A stretch of DNA of 64,000 nt from Hetaerina americana (taxonomy: Eukaryota > Arthropoda > Insecta > Odonata > Calopterygidae). The translations under genes and the position numbers were made by a program. The stretch covers positions 1,157,001 through 1,221,000 of the forward strand of contig JAKTNV010000008.1 in assembly GCA_022747635.1 (NCBI GenBank), in the 5' to 3' direction. The notes beneath the pieces are model-generated. The model searched no databases and was not told where the DNA came from. It was given only the letters and a program-made list of their open reading frames with translations. Positions 11,297 through 23,312 of this stretch are shown piece after piece; position 1 is the stretch's first letter; every line of letters begins with the position of its first letter.

Positions 11297-11423
11297 TAAT
11301 GTATAATGTATAACACTTAGCACTAGTGGACACAGACAAAAACACAAACACACAAAAAAGAGACTCACGATTTTTCGAATTTTCGGTGGTCTTTGCCACC
11401 TTTATCAAGGAAGAGAGGGACAG

Positions 11424-11430
<7 letters not shown>
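11297..11430 (-). ncRNA. Penelope-type terminus with hammerhead-like core
   Basis: On the minus strand the core at 11381-11409 reads CTTGATAAAGGTGG, a loop, CCACC, then GAAA. It sits about 20 nt before GTGAGTCTC. The order (CTKGAWRA, strong stem II, GAAA, then GTGAGTST) is shared with the termini at 11487, 23313 and 27970. CUGANGA-stem-GAAA is the hammerhead core, and here its first part is degenerate. (TA)n lies on both sides. I infer a Penelope-like element end from the two copies that keep GIY-YIG coding sequence. Stems I and III are not convincing. Confidence 0.5.

Positions 11431-11486
<56 letters not shown>
11431..11486. repeat. (TA)n microsatellite
   Basis: An uninterrupted TA array lies between two Penelope-type termini. 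Confidence 0.95.
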
Positions 11487-11488
<2 letters not shown>

Positions 11489-11700
11489 ATTTTGACGGCA
11501 CAATAGAACAGAAATACAATAGTTCCACTTAAAAGGACACTCACATGGTAAATTGTTTAAGCTTTCCGCCTTCTCCGAGGCCTTCTTCAAGTAAGACTGA
11601 ATATTTGCTGGGGAGGGTTTAGAGTTCTGGGAGGGGGAGGGGAGGTGAGGCGTAGGCGTGCTTCCATCCTCGAATACTTGCCGAGTCATGTCCATGTACC
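11487..11700 (-). ncRNA. Penelope-type terminus with hammerhead-like core
   Basis: On the minus strand the sequence reads ACTTGAAGAAGGCC, a loop, GGCGGAAAGC, then ATGTGAGTGTCC and TTTTAAGTGG. The core spans 11561-11591. Upstream is a G-poor, C-rich 3' UTR (CCTCCCCTCCCCC) similar to that at 23400-23460. It closely resembles the 23313 copy, which continues into a GIY-YIG frame, but no coding sequence is left here. Confidence 0.55.
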
Positions 11701-12834
11701 CGAAATCCCCAGTCCAACACACACTTTTATGGCGTGCCACTGTTCAATCGTTCAATGGTTAATTTTGCTCTCGCACCGAGTCACTCGACAGGGGTCCACT
11801 AAAAACAAGGTCTACACTGAAGGTACACTCGCAGGCGATTGGCGCGTTTTGAAGGCCAGACTCACCACCGACGTGCCCGCGCGGTGCGAGCCTGCTGCGA
11901 CGTGCAGTCACGCCATGAAATAATATTTACCGATACTTCACCTTGTACTCCGCTATAATATGAAAAATATCGAGGATGCACGTTCAACCTTTAGGTTACC
12001 AAATTGGGAAGGACTCTAGATCGTATGGGTTGACTTGAGTAACACAAATGCATAAATCTATGCATGGAAGGTAAATGTTATTTTTCACACCTCATCTAAT
12101 TTTGATACTGGCAAGGTAAAGTTATAAACATATCTTGTACATAATATGATCAAGTAGTAAAGCGATAAACCTAATCAGTCAATGGAATATTAGTTCCCTA
12201 GCATTGATTTTTCTTTCGAAATAGAATACCATTTTTACGTATTTTCATCACACGCACATTAAAGGATAAGATTGTTGACGGGTAATGGTTCTCTGATTTT
12301 AGTCAATTGGCCAGCAAGATGAATATTTCTAATTTTAGAATAGAGCAAAATATGACTTAAATACTTGAAAATGATATTATGTCTTCATACTTCGTTTAAT
12401 TAGGTTTATTATGTCAGGGGGATCGTTTTACTGAGATTATCAGGCGGTGAAAACTTTAAGATAATAATTTTTACAGAAACTATTAGTATTTTCATTACAA
12501 ATACCCCATCTTACTAATTATGAAAGGATGTAATGAATTATCTGGCTAAGGGGTGGAAAATTTTGCGACGCATGAAAATAACTGTAAAACCAGAGGTCGC
12601 CAAATACCACTGGTGATCTAAATATTTAGAAATACGTTCATTTGACCGAGAAGAGTTAATTTTGCATCTTACGCGCCGTACTGTTCGATGAAGGACCCTG
12701 AAGGTGAGGTGACGATGTCATTTCATTCAACTACCTCACACCCAAACTCCCAAGGAACACCGAGAGCTTCACTCTTTCATTACATTTTGAATGGAAAATA
12801 ATGCAAACTTAAGGAGGTCAAGGGCACGAAAAAA
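11701..12834. other. AT-rich sequence, no supported gene
   Basis: I see no reading frame of note, no repeat end and no RNA gene here. Confidence 0.3.
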
Positions 12835-13569
12835 ATGGAATCGACCATCGAGCAATGTTACGCGATTACAAAGTTTTGTGCAAAACTGAAAAAAACCTTT
12901 GAGGAGGCAAACAATATGATTCGTGATGCTTACGGGTACTCTGCTCTATCCTATTCACATGTTTCGAGGTGGTTAAAGGCTTTTACATTGGAAATAGAGC
13001 TCTATTTCGGTGAAATTGAGACCTAACGGCCCCTTCTTCCATATAACTTCTTGAAGGAGGGCCGGGAAGAGGTTGACGACGAACAACGCTCTCTGGGCGG
13101 CCGTACACCAGCAAAATCAACAATAATGTGACTCGTGTGCGACAATTGTTGGACTATGACAGTCCATTGAGGTTCAAGATTGTTTTCAATGAACTAAACT
13201 TGTCGTCCGCTGTTGTGTGTCGCATTGTTTGCCACAACGCGCTACGAGTCCACCAGTTGCCAAAGATACCCCATCACCCCTTATAGTCCTGACGTCGCCC
13301 CAGCAGACTTCTTTTCGTTCCCTCGGATTAAGGCTGTCCTGAAAGGAATCCGTTTTTCGTCCATTGTAAAGATTCAATCAGCCGTGACGGAGACCTTGTG
13401 AGAGGGCAACGAAGACGCCTTCCAGTTCGCGTACCGGTCATGGTAGAGTCGATGGACAAAATGTGTAGAGGCCCGAGGATAGTACTTTGAAGAATCTCAA
13501 TTTTTTGTGCAAATTTGTTCAATAAATTACTTTTAAAAAATAATTGTATTATTTTCGGAACGCACCCAG
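12835..13569 (+). pseudogene. Mariner M1 copy, internally deleted
   Basis: The N-terminus reads MESTIEQCYAITKFCAKLKK and NMIRDAYGYSALSYSHVSRW, a mariner helix-turn-helix. A family-specific extra segment with a stop follows (LEIELYFGEIET), then GREEVDDEQ. After VVCRIV the sequence jumps to CHNALRVHQ and continues with PDVAPADFFSFPRIKAVLKG, the third catalytic region. The middle of the transposase, including the first two catalytic aspartates, is gone. The 3' terminal inverted repeat ends at 13569 as CGGAACGCACCCAG, followed by the TA target dinucleotide. The 5' terminal repeat is not evident. Confidence 0.88.
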
Positions 13570-15376
13570 TACACACAGATGCGTTTGAAAAACATAAGAT
13601 TAAACGTGTCAAAGATCACGGGACTAGAAACCTCTCTCGCTATGTTCACGTCACCGCATCGTATACCGTGGTATGAGAATTTAACTTCCCTGAAATGCGT
13701 TTCATATGTTTCCCATTCCAACTCTTGCACCTTAAACTAAATTATTAAAAAACAGGGGTTTCTGTGCAATATATTTACATTAATGTGCAGAATTTGCGTT
13801 GGGTTTCATCCTTTGGAGAGGAAACAGAAACCACTTCCGGAGTTGATATTGGCAAATTGTACATTAGCATGCAGTAATAATTTACTTAAGAGGAATTGTA
13901 TGTTTTATAGCGATGTGCGAGTTTCCCAATACTAGGAAATCCATTGTCTGTGGCTTGACAATTACGTCGCGAGGGATTATTTAATTTTTCAGCTCTGGAG
14001 TCATTCGTATAATAGGTGGAAAATATTAAATGTTGCAATTTCATTACTGAGACACAAACTCCAACATGTCGGATTTAAACATAATCGCACCTATATACTC
14101 GACTAGGAAATCAACTTGAATTGAATTGTAGCTCATTTCACCTCTCCTTTTTCGCAGGATTGGGCAAAAGATTAATCAAAAGATTGGCAATAATAACTTT
14201 TGCTTAAAAAAATAATTTTTGAGCAAGACACGAAAGTTCCACGATTGCTATCAAAGTTAATGGGGAAGGAACAGCGATGAAGAATCACCCGGCCAACAGC
14301 AAGACGTATTTCGAAAATTTTTGCCAAACGTTTCCTGACTCTGGGTACGACAGAAATATTTTCACGAATGATTGCGAAGTAATGAGTGCTCAAGAATTTC
14401 TTTTTACAATACACACGTCACTTTCAAACGAAAATCGTGAATTTTGCATTCCACGCAGGCATTCGTAGCGCAGGCAAGGACCGCCCACAGCGGGGATTCC
14501 TTCCCCAACGTCGCGCTTCCACGAAAACGAGGAAAAAGACCACATGCAGCGATTTTGCGCGCTACTACGAGTGGCACGGTTTTAATGGCAACTGCGATAT
14601 TCGCATTGGGTCAAGGCCGTGTCAAACGAGGTCAAGTTTCAGTACAACACCTGGCCTGAGAAAACTCTCAAATCATTTTAACATGGGATTCATCTTGTGA
14701 CGTCCTATCACGTGATGCAATTCGCCAAATCACATTCGACGACTGGTAGGTGCTTAGCGGCATCCACGAAGTATCTTTGCTGCGGTATATGCATCGGTAT
14801 TTCTTCTTGTGGATAAACATTTCGGGGGCGTATTTGTCCTATTTTGGAAGCGTATCCAATGACCTATTTTTTGTGGCATTACTACTCATTTGCGTATAAT
14901 TTAAAGCAAGACGTCTTTGCCACTAGAAATGTTAGACGAGGAGCATCTTTTAAAATACCGTGGGTGCCCCTGGTCAGGGTCTAAGCTACGCTCTGATGGC
15001 GAAGGGGATAGAAGGGTGAGGGTCCCTCTTCAAGGGAGACTTTCTAGGTTGGCCAAATATGACAGTGAAGATCCATCAGGTACACAGGATAATCATCGAC
15101 TGCCGAACAAGACAATATCCAAAGAGGATGGATGAATAAGAATTTGAATGCTACATAAGACTTTATATGCTAAAACTAAAACCACAGTCTAGATATTTAA
15201 AAATATTATAATAACTGATACACACGTAGCAGCAATAAGCATCGAAATAAATAGAAGGAGATGTAATAAATGTACAACGATGTAATCAGTGTAAAGAAAT
15301 TAGGATCATTAACGTAACTGCAAACTTACCCTTAACGTAGAGAAAGTAAATCATAAACAAACCATAAAATATTTTT
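13570..15376. other. No supported gene
   Basis: Frames at 14386-14700 and 14444-14659 (plus) overlap in two phases over a slightly GC-rich patch and match nothing. A pyrimidine tract ending TTTTTCGCAG at 14158 looks like a splice acceptor, but no conserved exon follows it. Confidence 0.3.
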
Positions 15377-15648
15377 TAAAAGTAATCCACCGGTTAGGGT
15401 AGGTTTTTGGATGGGTACGACTACCAAATAAATAAATATTTTGTCACTCCTAAGAAAACACAATCCAGTATCCTACTCTACATCAGGTCTCTCTTCATCT
15501 CGGAGTACCTTCTTCCTCCCTTCATCCTCTATCCAGGCTATCCCTATCCTGTTCCTTCCCTTTCCTCGTTTGCCCAGCATTCTCCCTTCTATTACAGTCT
15601 TCAACATCCCACTGCCAATCAATCTGCCCCTTCATCCATTTTTCCTGC
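15377..15648 (-). mobile_element. LINE-A 3' fragment
   Basis: The copy begins, on the plus strand, with AGTAATCCACCGGTTAGGG, a variant of the LINE-A 3' end. It carries the terminal coding segment and 3' UTR (TCTTCATCTCGGAGTACC) and stops at TTCATCCATTTTTCCTGCA, the same coding block as 10040-10065. It is a short 5'-truncated insertion. Confidence 0.85.
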
Positions 15649-16559
15649 ATGATACCGAAGCAAAAATAATACAATTCTATAATAAATGTATCCGTAGACG
15701 TATTACGGGTAAGCATATGCAGAAGCACTCAACATGAACACAATTCTGTATACTGCATTCTATAATTGCAATAAACACGGCACATTTTTTTAAATGAGCC
15801 ATGAAATTGAAACATAGAAAGTTGAATTCATTCATTCATTGGTTTCTAAGTAAGAACAGGTCACGACGACTAGAACCCAAAAAAAGAGGGAAATATATTT
15901 TTTTGCCCGTGCAAAATAATAACTACCGGCTGGCAGTGAAACTGCTAACACTATCCGCAATCAAAGTCTAGAAACATGTCGGTGATGCCACGGAGATAGA
16001 AACTAGCTTTGTTCATAAGCAAACATGCAAAAGCTAAATGTAACACCCGAGAGAATATTAATGGAGAACAGAGAGAGAAATCTGGCAACAGTGTCAGGGT
16101 AATGGCAAACAGAATAAACGCCACGCACCGCAATTGTTTATTTTCACTTTAGTCTCGGATTCCAAAGTTCCGCACATTCGGCAGTTTACATTCACATCAC
16201 ACATTGAGCGAAGCTGTGTTTGTCAATTTAACGGTTGGGATTGCGATGGAGGGCACTTGGGACAGACATTTCAAAGCATGGAAGTAGAAAAAAAGCGAGA
16301 ATACCAGTGCAAATGGAAATTATGATAAACTTTGCCGAGTGTCGATAAATCTGAAAATAATAAAATAAATGAAACATAAGAGCATCACGGTGACTTTACA
16401 ATAGCCATCCTTCATCTCCGTTCAAGACATTCCCCCTTAAGGCTTTTAAGTCCCAAATTCATCAACAAAAACTTAAATCTTCAACAGGGAAGCTTCAATA
16501 ACTCCCTATGAAATGCTTCACTCGAGTCTTCCTCCAGCATGTACACAAATATCTGCTCG
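15649..16559. other. No supported gene
   Basis: Frames of about 60 codons are unrecognised. The plus frame at 16134-16325 contains CQFNGWDCDGG, which superficially recalls a Notch-type cysteine repeat, but one such match without flanking cysteines is not enough. Confidence 0.3.
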
Positions 16560-16705
16560 TCATTTGATAGTTTTTCACTTAACATTTTTCCCTTTTCCTT
16601 TTCCTCTCCCACGTCCTCCCTTATCACCTACCCTTCCCACCTGGTGCTTCCACCCCCTGCCATACACCTTTTTTAGTGGATCGCGGGTCGATGTCGAACT
16701 CTCTT
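16560..16705 (+). repeat. LINE-B subfamily 3' end
   Basis: A pyrimidine-rich run (TTTTTCCCTTTTCC) leads to CACCTGGTGC, CACCCCCTGCCATACACC and GTGGATCGCGG. The same order is seen at 25530-25645 and at the end of the coding LINE-B copy at 46500-46640. Only the 3' UTR end is present. Confidence 0.65.
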
Positions 16706-16929
16706 CAGGACTCCTCAGGACTGGATTTGATTTCAACGGCCTCCGAATTCTCTGAAGGGCCAAAAAATATTTCAGAAGTCACCCCACAATTCAATGTTTG
16801 CGAGGCATCGACTTAAGAGGTTGTTGCGGGAGATTTTGTTAAATATCGTGATATTTCTCATTGCCACAAACTTTGGTATGGGAAAAATTGACTTTGTGGT
16901 GCTGATGGATAATTTCAAACTTTTGGATG

Positions 16930-17230
16930 TCCAACCGGGGGATCGGAACCATCCGCCCCCCAGTCCCCGTTACTACTCCGACCGAGGATTTCACACTCCC
17001 CTTCATGCACTGCGGACGTCTTTTCCCGTCGGCCCCAAGAGGAGGTGCGGCCAGCCCCTCCCCCCCCCCACCATCCCGTGGCTCCATCCCGAGAAGGCGC
17101 CGCCCGGCGCTAGGGGGGGAGGTCATCGCGTGCCGCGCGCGCGACACACCACCGATGGCAAAGAGGCAGAAATAACTCGTCAGTTATTCTCGAACTCGAC
17201 AGCCCGCCTCCCACGGGGCGCCCATTAAGA
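16930..17230. other. GC- and CpG-rich block
   Basis: The base composition changes sharply to C-rich with many CpG. The long frames here (plus 16794-17228, minus 16839-17147) are in conflicting phases and show no motif. A possible CpG island; the bases up to 17600 hold CA-rich sequence but no gene. Confidence 0.35.
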
Positions 17231-17619
17231 GAGAAAAATAACAAGCCTCGCGGGCTCTCCCCCACAAGTTGGTAACAGGTACCCTTGACCCCGCTCACAA
17301 AAGCCACGGAGAAGGTCAGTTACCATGCTAGGGACAGGCACACACGCACACCACACACGCGATCACCTCGCCACGGCACACCCACCTGGGGTGGGAACGG
17401 ATGACGTGCATCGATACATACATACTCATTGTTCTTTTTTTATCCAATTTCAATTCATTTGCACGAATTGGTGCAATCCGACGGAAATGACTACAGCCCC
17501 GCCCACTGGCGGCGCTAGTTGCCTGAGACCCAATGAGCCCTCTGAGGTTGGCGGATCGTCGAGTTGTGCGTATGGTGCCAGTTATGTTAGTCACTGTTGT
17601 CGATGTTTTTACTATTAGT

Positions 17620-18060
17620 CGGAAATGGATTTTGAAGAAATCACGGAGTAACGAATCAACATCATTTTGTTTTTGGCGGGGAAAATCAACAGTGCACACA
17701 CAAGTATTTTAACCGAACATAATGGATGGTTACTTCACCATGACAATGGTGCTCCTGCACATTCAGCATCGATTGTTCGCCAGTTTCTGGCCAAACATTC
17801 AACCACCATCCTTGATCATCCTCCTCATTTCGCCAAATCTCACTCCCTGCGACTTTTCCCTATTCCCAAATTGCAAAAGTGCGATGAGGGGACATCACTT
17901 GAAAGATGTGGGCACAATAAAGCAAGAAACGACGAGAAAATTAAAAAGCCTATCTGCTTAGGACTTCCAAGGGTGCTTTAAGCATTGGAAAAGAAGATGA
18001 AATAGGTGCATAGCAACGAATGCAGAGTACGTTGAAGGGGAAAAAATCGATGTAGACTAA
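17620..18060 (+). pseudogene. Mariner M3 copy, internally deleted and frameshifted
   Basis: A remnant N-terminus (MDFEEITE, stop, RINIIFCF) runs straight into TEHNGWLLHHDNGAPAHSA, the second catalytic aspartate region. Two frames are then needed to follow SIVRQFLAKHSTTILDHPP, LTPCDFSLF and RGHHLKDVGTIKQETTRKLK. The C-terminus ends KIDVD with a stop at 18058-18060. In the third catalytic motif SPDLAPCD the first aspartate is Asn, but the catalytic second Asp in PCD is kept. About half of the transposase is missing between residue ~25 and the second catalytic region. Confidence 0.85.
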
Positions 18061-18109
18061 CTAAACTTTGCAAAAAAAGTTTTCATGGCCTCAGTTCGCG
18101 TATTTATTG

Positions 18110-18250
18110 GACAGGGTAGTATATTAGACAAATACAAGAGAGGTGGGAAGGTGTAATCGAGCTGACTACAAGGGTAAAAAATTTTCCCTGACCGGGACTT
18201 GAGCCACGGATGGCTTCTCAGGGCGAATTTTAGCCACTTAACTTCGCCAG
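18110..18250 (-). repeat. SINE-3 copy, degenerate tRNA-derived
   Basis: The minus strand has GTGGCTAAAATTCGCC, then CGTGGCTCAAGTCCCGGTCAGGG (B-box like), a T-rich linker and TAGTCAGCTCGATTACACC. The pair at 27030-27560 has the same order with better-preserved boxes. Confidence 0.65.
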
Positions 18251-18329
18251 AAATTTTGAGGCCTTTGAAGGAAAGGAAAAAATGTACGGTATTTTGTCAT
18301 AAAATATTTTTCCTCTAAGGCTCCGAAAA

Positions 18330-18505
18330 TTTCAGAATGTTTCGGGTGGCTAAAATGGCTGAAGACATCAAGGGATCCGGGTTGGAATCCCGGTTTAGGC
18401 GAATGAATTTTACAATTTGAAATCATTTCAACGTGATGCAGATATAGCGGATGATTCCATTAGCAATTACTATCGCGGCATCTCCAACAGTCTCTATAAA
18501 TTTAC
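18330..18505 (+). repeat. SINE-4 copy, tRNA-derived
   Basis: A tRNA-like head (GGTGGCTAAAATGGC, then GGGTTGGAATCCCGG) is followed by GGCGAATGAATTTTAC, TAGCGGATGATTCC and GCGGCATCTCC. The same body is found in the self-inverted copy at 37371-37512. The flanks of this copy and of SINE-3 at 18110-18250 are partly inverted repeats of each other (CAGAAATTTTGAGGCC against GGCTCCGAAAATTTC). Confidence 0.7.
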
Positions 18506-19208
18506 AAATTTTATGTCATAGGAGGGTCAAAACTATTTCAAATCAGCATTTCACTCTATATAAGACAATACAGATAATGTTTGTAATTTATGGTTAAAAT
18601 AAGTAATCTTTAAGTAATAAAAAATATTAATGAAAGTGCTCTGCCGCTTATTGAGCGGATTTTGCGCAATTCTCAACGCTTGGTTCCACCAACGAGCATG
18701 CCACCAAAAGGTGAATGAAAAGATCTTCAATTTGAAGCCCTTTTCAAAAGTTTCACAATCCAAAAAAAATTCTGTGTTAGCGCAATTTATTTACATAGTT
18801 CTCTGAGCATGTCCTATCACTTAAGTCAACAAAACAGCATTTATGCCCGATGCTCTCTTATTGCTGTCTTCTGCTCCGTCCACAGTCCACCATGCGTACA
18901 GCCGGGCATTTCGCTCACATTATATTCATGAATACGAATAAGTTTAGCTAAAATACCATTCTTTCCATCCCGAAGCTTTTCCACATATTTTCCCCGAATT
19001 TCCGTTCTCACCTCAATGAATCCTTCCAAAACCTCCACCAAAAGCACCACGAACACACGAGCACCTTAAGCTCCGATCTGAAGCGAATATAGCGTCATTC
19101 CTCCAAAAGACGACCATTCCTGAGTTCTGGACATAAACACCACGTAGGCTCGATCACATTCAGCATGATGTAATTGGGAGGAGTTTAGAAGTAATGAAAT
19201 ATACAAGC
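18506..19208. other. AT-rich sequence, no supported gene
   Basis: Two short minus frames at 18551-18763 and 18841-19056 match nothing I recognise. Confidence 0.3.
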
Positions 19209-20080
19209 ACAAGATCTATCCCAAAAGCAGTATGACTTATAGTTTCCCGGACAGACGGACGGAGGGCGGATTCTCTGGATGGGTTCGAGGGAGGAGGTTC
19301 TCGGGAAAGGGTGGAGACACGCGGCAGTTGGCTATCAGCCTTCGTGGAATGTGGATCGTTGGTTTGCGAAACCTCTATAATGTCACCACGTTACGCTCCG
19401 TCATGAAGCAGTTTTCGGAAAAGCACCACACCATCAAATTTTGTGTGAAACAGGGCAAAACCAGGAAAGAGACTCATGACTTGCTCAAGGCACCTTATGG
19501 TGATAACGCCATGGGTAGATCGGGCATTTTTGGGTGATCTAAGTTCTCTCGGAAGGGTAGATAAGATGCTGAAGACGCCGAATTTTCTGGACGCCCTTTG
19601 ACCTAGAAAAGGGACGAAAATCTCGCAAAAGGGAAGGTTTTGTACGATAGGGATCGCAGATTAAGTATTGGTTTCTGATGGCATCCCTAAAAGTAATGTG
19701 CATCGACTTGTGACCAAAAGCATTAGCATGAGAAAAGAGTGTGCCCTCGGACGAGCAAAATGAGACTCGCACGCGGATCTTCAAAGAGTTTCTCGACCAT
19801 ATGACCGAGGATCCAGACTTCCACCTCTTCCCCTGTCTCAAACCCTAAAGGGCTAAAGGACGTCATCACGGCTCGGTGGAAGCGTTACAACAGGCCCTGA
19901 TAAGGGACCTAGGCAGCAGTCCGGGCGCGGCGTTCCAGGAGACGCGGAAAACCCACTGGCAGTGGTCCGTAGACGCACAAGGGTCCTCATTTGAAGACTT
20001 TTGAGTGAATGTACCACCATTATGGCAATATATATTTTTTTTATTGTCTCAATCCTATTACTTTTCGGACATACCTTGTA
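19209..20080 (+). pseudogene. Mariner M2 copy, degenerate
   Basis: The N-terminus MKQFSEKHHTIKFCVKQGK and DLLKAPYGDNAMGRS is a mariner helix-turn-helix. Decayed middle segments follow in several frames, including a VHRLVTKSISMRK-like stretch. The C-terminal end (VITARWKR ... AQGSSFEDF) is reached without the catalytic regions. The ends pair: the left starts ACAAGATCTATCCCAAAAG and the right, reversed, starts ACAAGGTATGTCCGAAAAG, 21 matches in 30. TA follows the right end. Inactive. Confidence 0.8.
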
Positions 20081-21129
20081 TCAACAGGGATGAAAAATAA
20101 GTTATACCAGCAGGCTGAATGACAAAAATTATGAGTGAGGACTTTTAGCTGGGCCAAATAAAATAAATCAATAAAAGAGCATTTTGTCTCATATCTGTTC
20201 TTCTTGAATGTGCATGTATGAATGTGAATTGTGAGAGATACCGTTGACCAGACTTGACCGTGGCCACCAGGACAATTGCCTAATTACAATGAGATTTATA
20301 TAATAACATCAATATATTTAAGCGCTCTGCAACCACCTGACGTTGCATCATACCTTTCCTCGCTCGGGCGACAAACAATCCGCGACCCGGCGCTTCCCCT
20401 GCCGTTTCCTCTCTCAGTTGAAGGAAGGATTCCCATTCCCAGCCCCCTCCCCTTCACTCGCGGACCCCGCGATCACGGGTCACGGGTCATCCCGTCTCCG
20501 GCGAAAGGAGGAGGGCGACGGAGAGGAAAGAAAACAATTACGATCACGCGCGAGTCTAACTAGTCTTCCGAACCGAAGGAAGGGTCCAGTGTGCGTGCGT
20601 GTTAATCCAGGAGTCTATCTTTTCCATTCGCCGTCCTCTGACCTTCTACTCATAGAAAGAGATACATTTTAGATTTATTTTAAATTTACACGCGAGCATT
20701 CTACACTAATTTAGCATGTTTTGTCGGCAAATCATTACTTTCCGCATGACCGCGTGGGACTGACATACAATTAACGCAGTGCCTATTACAACTATACCCT
20801 TACTGTCACTTTTTTTTGTTTCCAAGCTCTTCCCCTTCCATCCCACCCCCCCAATCGATGAGAGTAATGCCTCACGCCGTCCGCTGCCAAAAGCAGGGTG
20901 AGGTCCCACGCGTTACTTTGGTGGCGGGGAACATGGGTTTGCATAGGACATGAATAAACCCCCCTTCCCCCGTCCTACTTTCTAATTCTGCATGACTTCT
21001 CATGGTGTGATGGGCATCCATTGAATACATAGTTGCAGTCCATTTTTTCTCGTTTACCGAACAACTCTTATCAGAGGGTGAAACTGACACCTGCTTGGAA
21101 CTGGGTTTCAGTTAGCATTAACATTTTTT
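20081..21129. other. No supported gene; GC-rich patch at 20380-20560
   Basis: Frames over the GC-rich patch and a 72-codon minus frame at 20872-21090 match nothing. No repeat end is clear. Confidence 0.3.
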
Positions 21130-21570
21130 CCAATTTTTTGGGAATGCTTTAGTTTTTTCCCTCCTATTTTAATGTTTAGCTTAATCTTTTTTTAAAGAAA
21201 ATCGCATTATATTTCTTTTATTAATATAGATTCTCATCCCATATTTATCACACTGAATTTCCAATTCACTCAGCAATGCTTGCAACCCCTTCGCTGACTG
21301 ACAAACTAAAGCTTGGTCATCAGCAAACCAAACTGATTTTACGAATTCCCCGCCCACCTTCATTCCCGTCACACACCCCTTCCTAACACTGCCCATCCTG
21401 ACTTCCCGTTCCCCACTCGCACCTGAGCAGTCTGAGACATGTACAGGTTTCGGATAAGCCTCCTTTCCCTCCAATCTATTCCAATTTTCTGCAATATACT
21501 CATTAGTTTTCCCAAATTCACCAACACCCTTTCGAAATCTGCGAAACAGGAAAATACATTCTGATAATAG
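21130..21570 (-). pseudogene. LINE-A reverse-transcriptase fragment with internal deletion
   Basis: The minus strand keeps VHVSDCSGASGEREVRMGSV in one frame, equivalent to the YMSQTAQVRVGN region in another phase. It then keeps VKSVWFADDQALVCQSAKG with the catalytic FADD box, and ELEIQCDKYGMRIYINK. Compared with the copy at 9794, the segment from QGCPLSPLL to WEELEV is deleted, joining motif 4 directly to GMKVGGEF. Confidence 0.85.
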
Positions 21571-22651
21571 TAACCTTAAAAGTCAGTGTAACAGTTTGCC
21601 AATAAAACCAGCAATCAATGTGATACCGTCAAATACAATTTTAAGAGCATTACACGAGAGTCAATTTAGTGAATTCATCGTCGTATTTATGGCTGTATAG
21701 GACAAGTTCATTAAAAAACCACATCAATCAACAGAATATTAATAATAATGACACTAGCAAAACTTCGTCGGGTGCACATTCCCGTCTGTCCAGCTTGCCT
21801 TTTCCAAATCTTTTGCCCATGAACACAAGCTCTTCAAATTGAAGCCGAAATAATAAAATGTATCCGTTTTCAAACCATAATAAAGGCTATGTAACAATAT
21901 CAAAGTTTCTACCTACAGAACATGAATGTTATAATATTCGGAGAATATTTTTCACTGTGATTTTTGAACTAATATTCAACAATATTCCGCCTCCCCCTAG
22001 TAAGACACGGGCACAACACGCTCGTTGGAATTCATTTGGGGAGGATTATTTGCAGACGAAAATATGACTGAGTCAAGGAAGAAACGACCTTTGTTCCACG
22101 GATTTTCTGCACACGTCACCAATTCTGAGTCTGAGTCCTTTGCTCTCAGTGCTGCGTGGCGAGTGTGACGTGAAAAAAGAGACAACTCCGAAAAAAAGGA
22201 CTCGGGGCTTCCGACAAGAGCACGTCCTACCGGCATACAATCTTGTCTCGGGAACTCCAGCCCCAATGCCCGATGGCCAGGGGTAATAAGCCGAGAACGT
22301 CGACCCAAACGATAGGGAGCTTTGCACAAAAGATAAAAAGAAAAGAACAGGTTTTTCGCTGTGAGGCGCCGCCGTCAGCACCCGAGAATATTAGTCTCTT
22401 TTCAAATTCGGTAGCTGAGGCCGCGGGAGTAAATCACGCGTCGGAAGAAAAAATTAACGGCCATTCATATTCAGACACACTTCGCAGGTCAAAAAAATAA
22501 CGTTCCTTCAGCGTCCTGGTTATAATGTAATTACAAGTAAATATTTATTACTTCAAAGATTTCACCAAGTCCGTCCCTGTGTTTTCATATAATATTCCGT
22601 TCTCTTTTGAAACTTTCCAACATTTTCATTCCTCTTCCTATAAATATATAT
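21571..22651. other. No supported gene
   Basis: Overlapping minus frames at 21997-22329 and 22073-22381 and a plus frame at 22243-22500 conflict with one another and match nothing known. Confidence 0.3.
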
Positions 22652-22929
22652 GGGTCGCGGTAGTCCAGTGGGTAGAGCGTTGGACTTCTGACCAAAGGAT
22701 ACCGGGTTCGATTCCCGGGTAAGGCCCTCTGGGCACCTGCAGCTCACCCCAAGATATGCGATTTTTCGCGTACTAAGTCTTCCTCAGAAACCATAACCGG
22801 CACAGGGAAAGGAACTGGCCCCCCTGCCCTGATGTGTGAATTTTCACACGCCGTATAGGGCTTAGTACTGGGTGATCTCTACCATCACCTACTAAACCGA
22901 CCTTCGGGTTGATTACTGTGTTTATGGTT
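22652..22929 (+). repeat. SINE-1 copy 1 (tRNA head, UUCG-hairpin tail)
   Basis: The head is tRNA-like: GGGTCGCGGTAGTCCAGTGG with an A box (TAGTCCAGTGGGTAGAGCG), an anticodon-arm-like TTGGACTTCTGACCAA, and a B box (GGGTTCGATTCCC). The body has AAACCATAACCGGCACAGGG. The 3' end is ACCTTCGGGTTGATTACTG and GTGTTTATGG, in which ACC-TTCG-GGT forms a hairpin with a C(UUCG)G loop. A (TA)n tail follows. Copies at 27658 and 61045 and a fragment at 56385 share this design. It would be transcribed by RNA polymerase III. Confidence 0.88.
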
Positions 22930-23065
22930 ATATATGTGTATATAACTATATATATAAAATATATATATATATATATATAAAATATATATATATATAAAAT
23001 ATATATATATATATAAAAAATATATATATATAAAATATATATATATATAAAATATATATATATAT

Positions 23066-23118
<53 letters not shown>
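22930..23118. repeat. (TA)n array with AAATA interruptions, SINE-1 tail
   Basis: About 190 bp of TA repeats are broken at regular intervals by AAATA units. The array lies between the SINE-1 3' end and the LINE-A fragment. Confidence 0.92.
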
Positions 23119-23121
<3 letters not shown>

Positions 23122-23307
23122 GAAAGGGAAGGAACAGGATAGGGATGTTGGACGGGATGAAGGGAGGAAGAAAGTACTCAGAGATGAAGAGGGACCTGAT
23201 ATAGAGTAGGAAGATGGATTTTGTGTTTTGTTAGGAGTAATAAAATATTTGTTTGTTAGTTGTTTCCATCCAAAAACCTACCTTAACCGGTAGATTACCT
23301 TAAAAAA
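23119..23307 (+). mobile_element. LINE-A 3' end fragment
   Basis: Plus-strand copy of the LINE-A terminus: GAGGAAAGGGAAGGAACAGG (last codons), GATGAAGAGGGACCTG, then the 3' UTR ending CTTAACCGGTAGATTACC and a short A-rich tail. It is severely 5'-truncated directly against the (TA)n array. Its 3' end meets the 3' end of the following Penelope element tail to tail. Confidence 0.88.
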
Positions 23308-23312
23308 ATATA

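Noticed and set aside
16134..16325. CQFNGWDCDGG, similar to a Lin-12/Notch repeat
   Set aside because: A single short match without the remaining cysteines or neighbouring repeats.
22652..22725. tRNA gene
   Set aside because: A and B boxes are present, but acceptor ends do not pair and the same sequence recurs with a common body and (TA)n tail; it is a SINE head.
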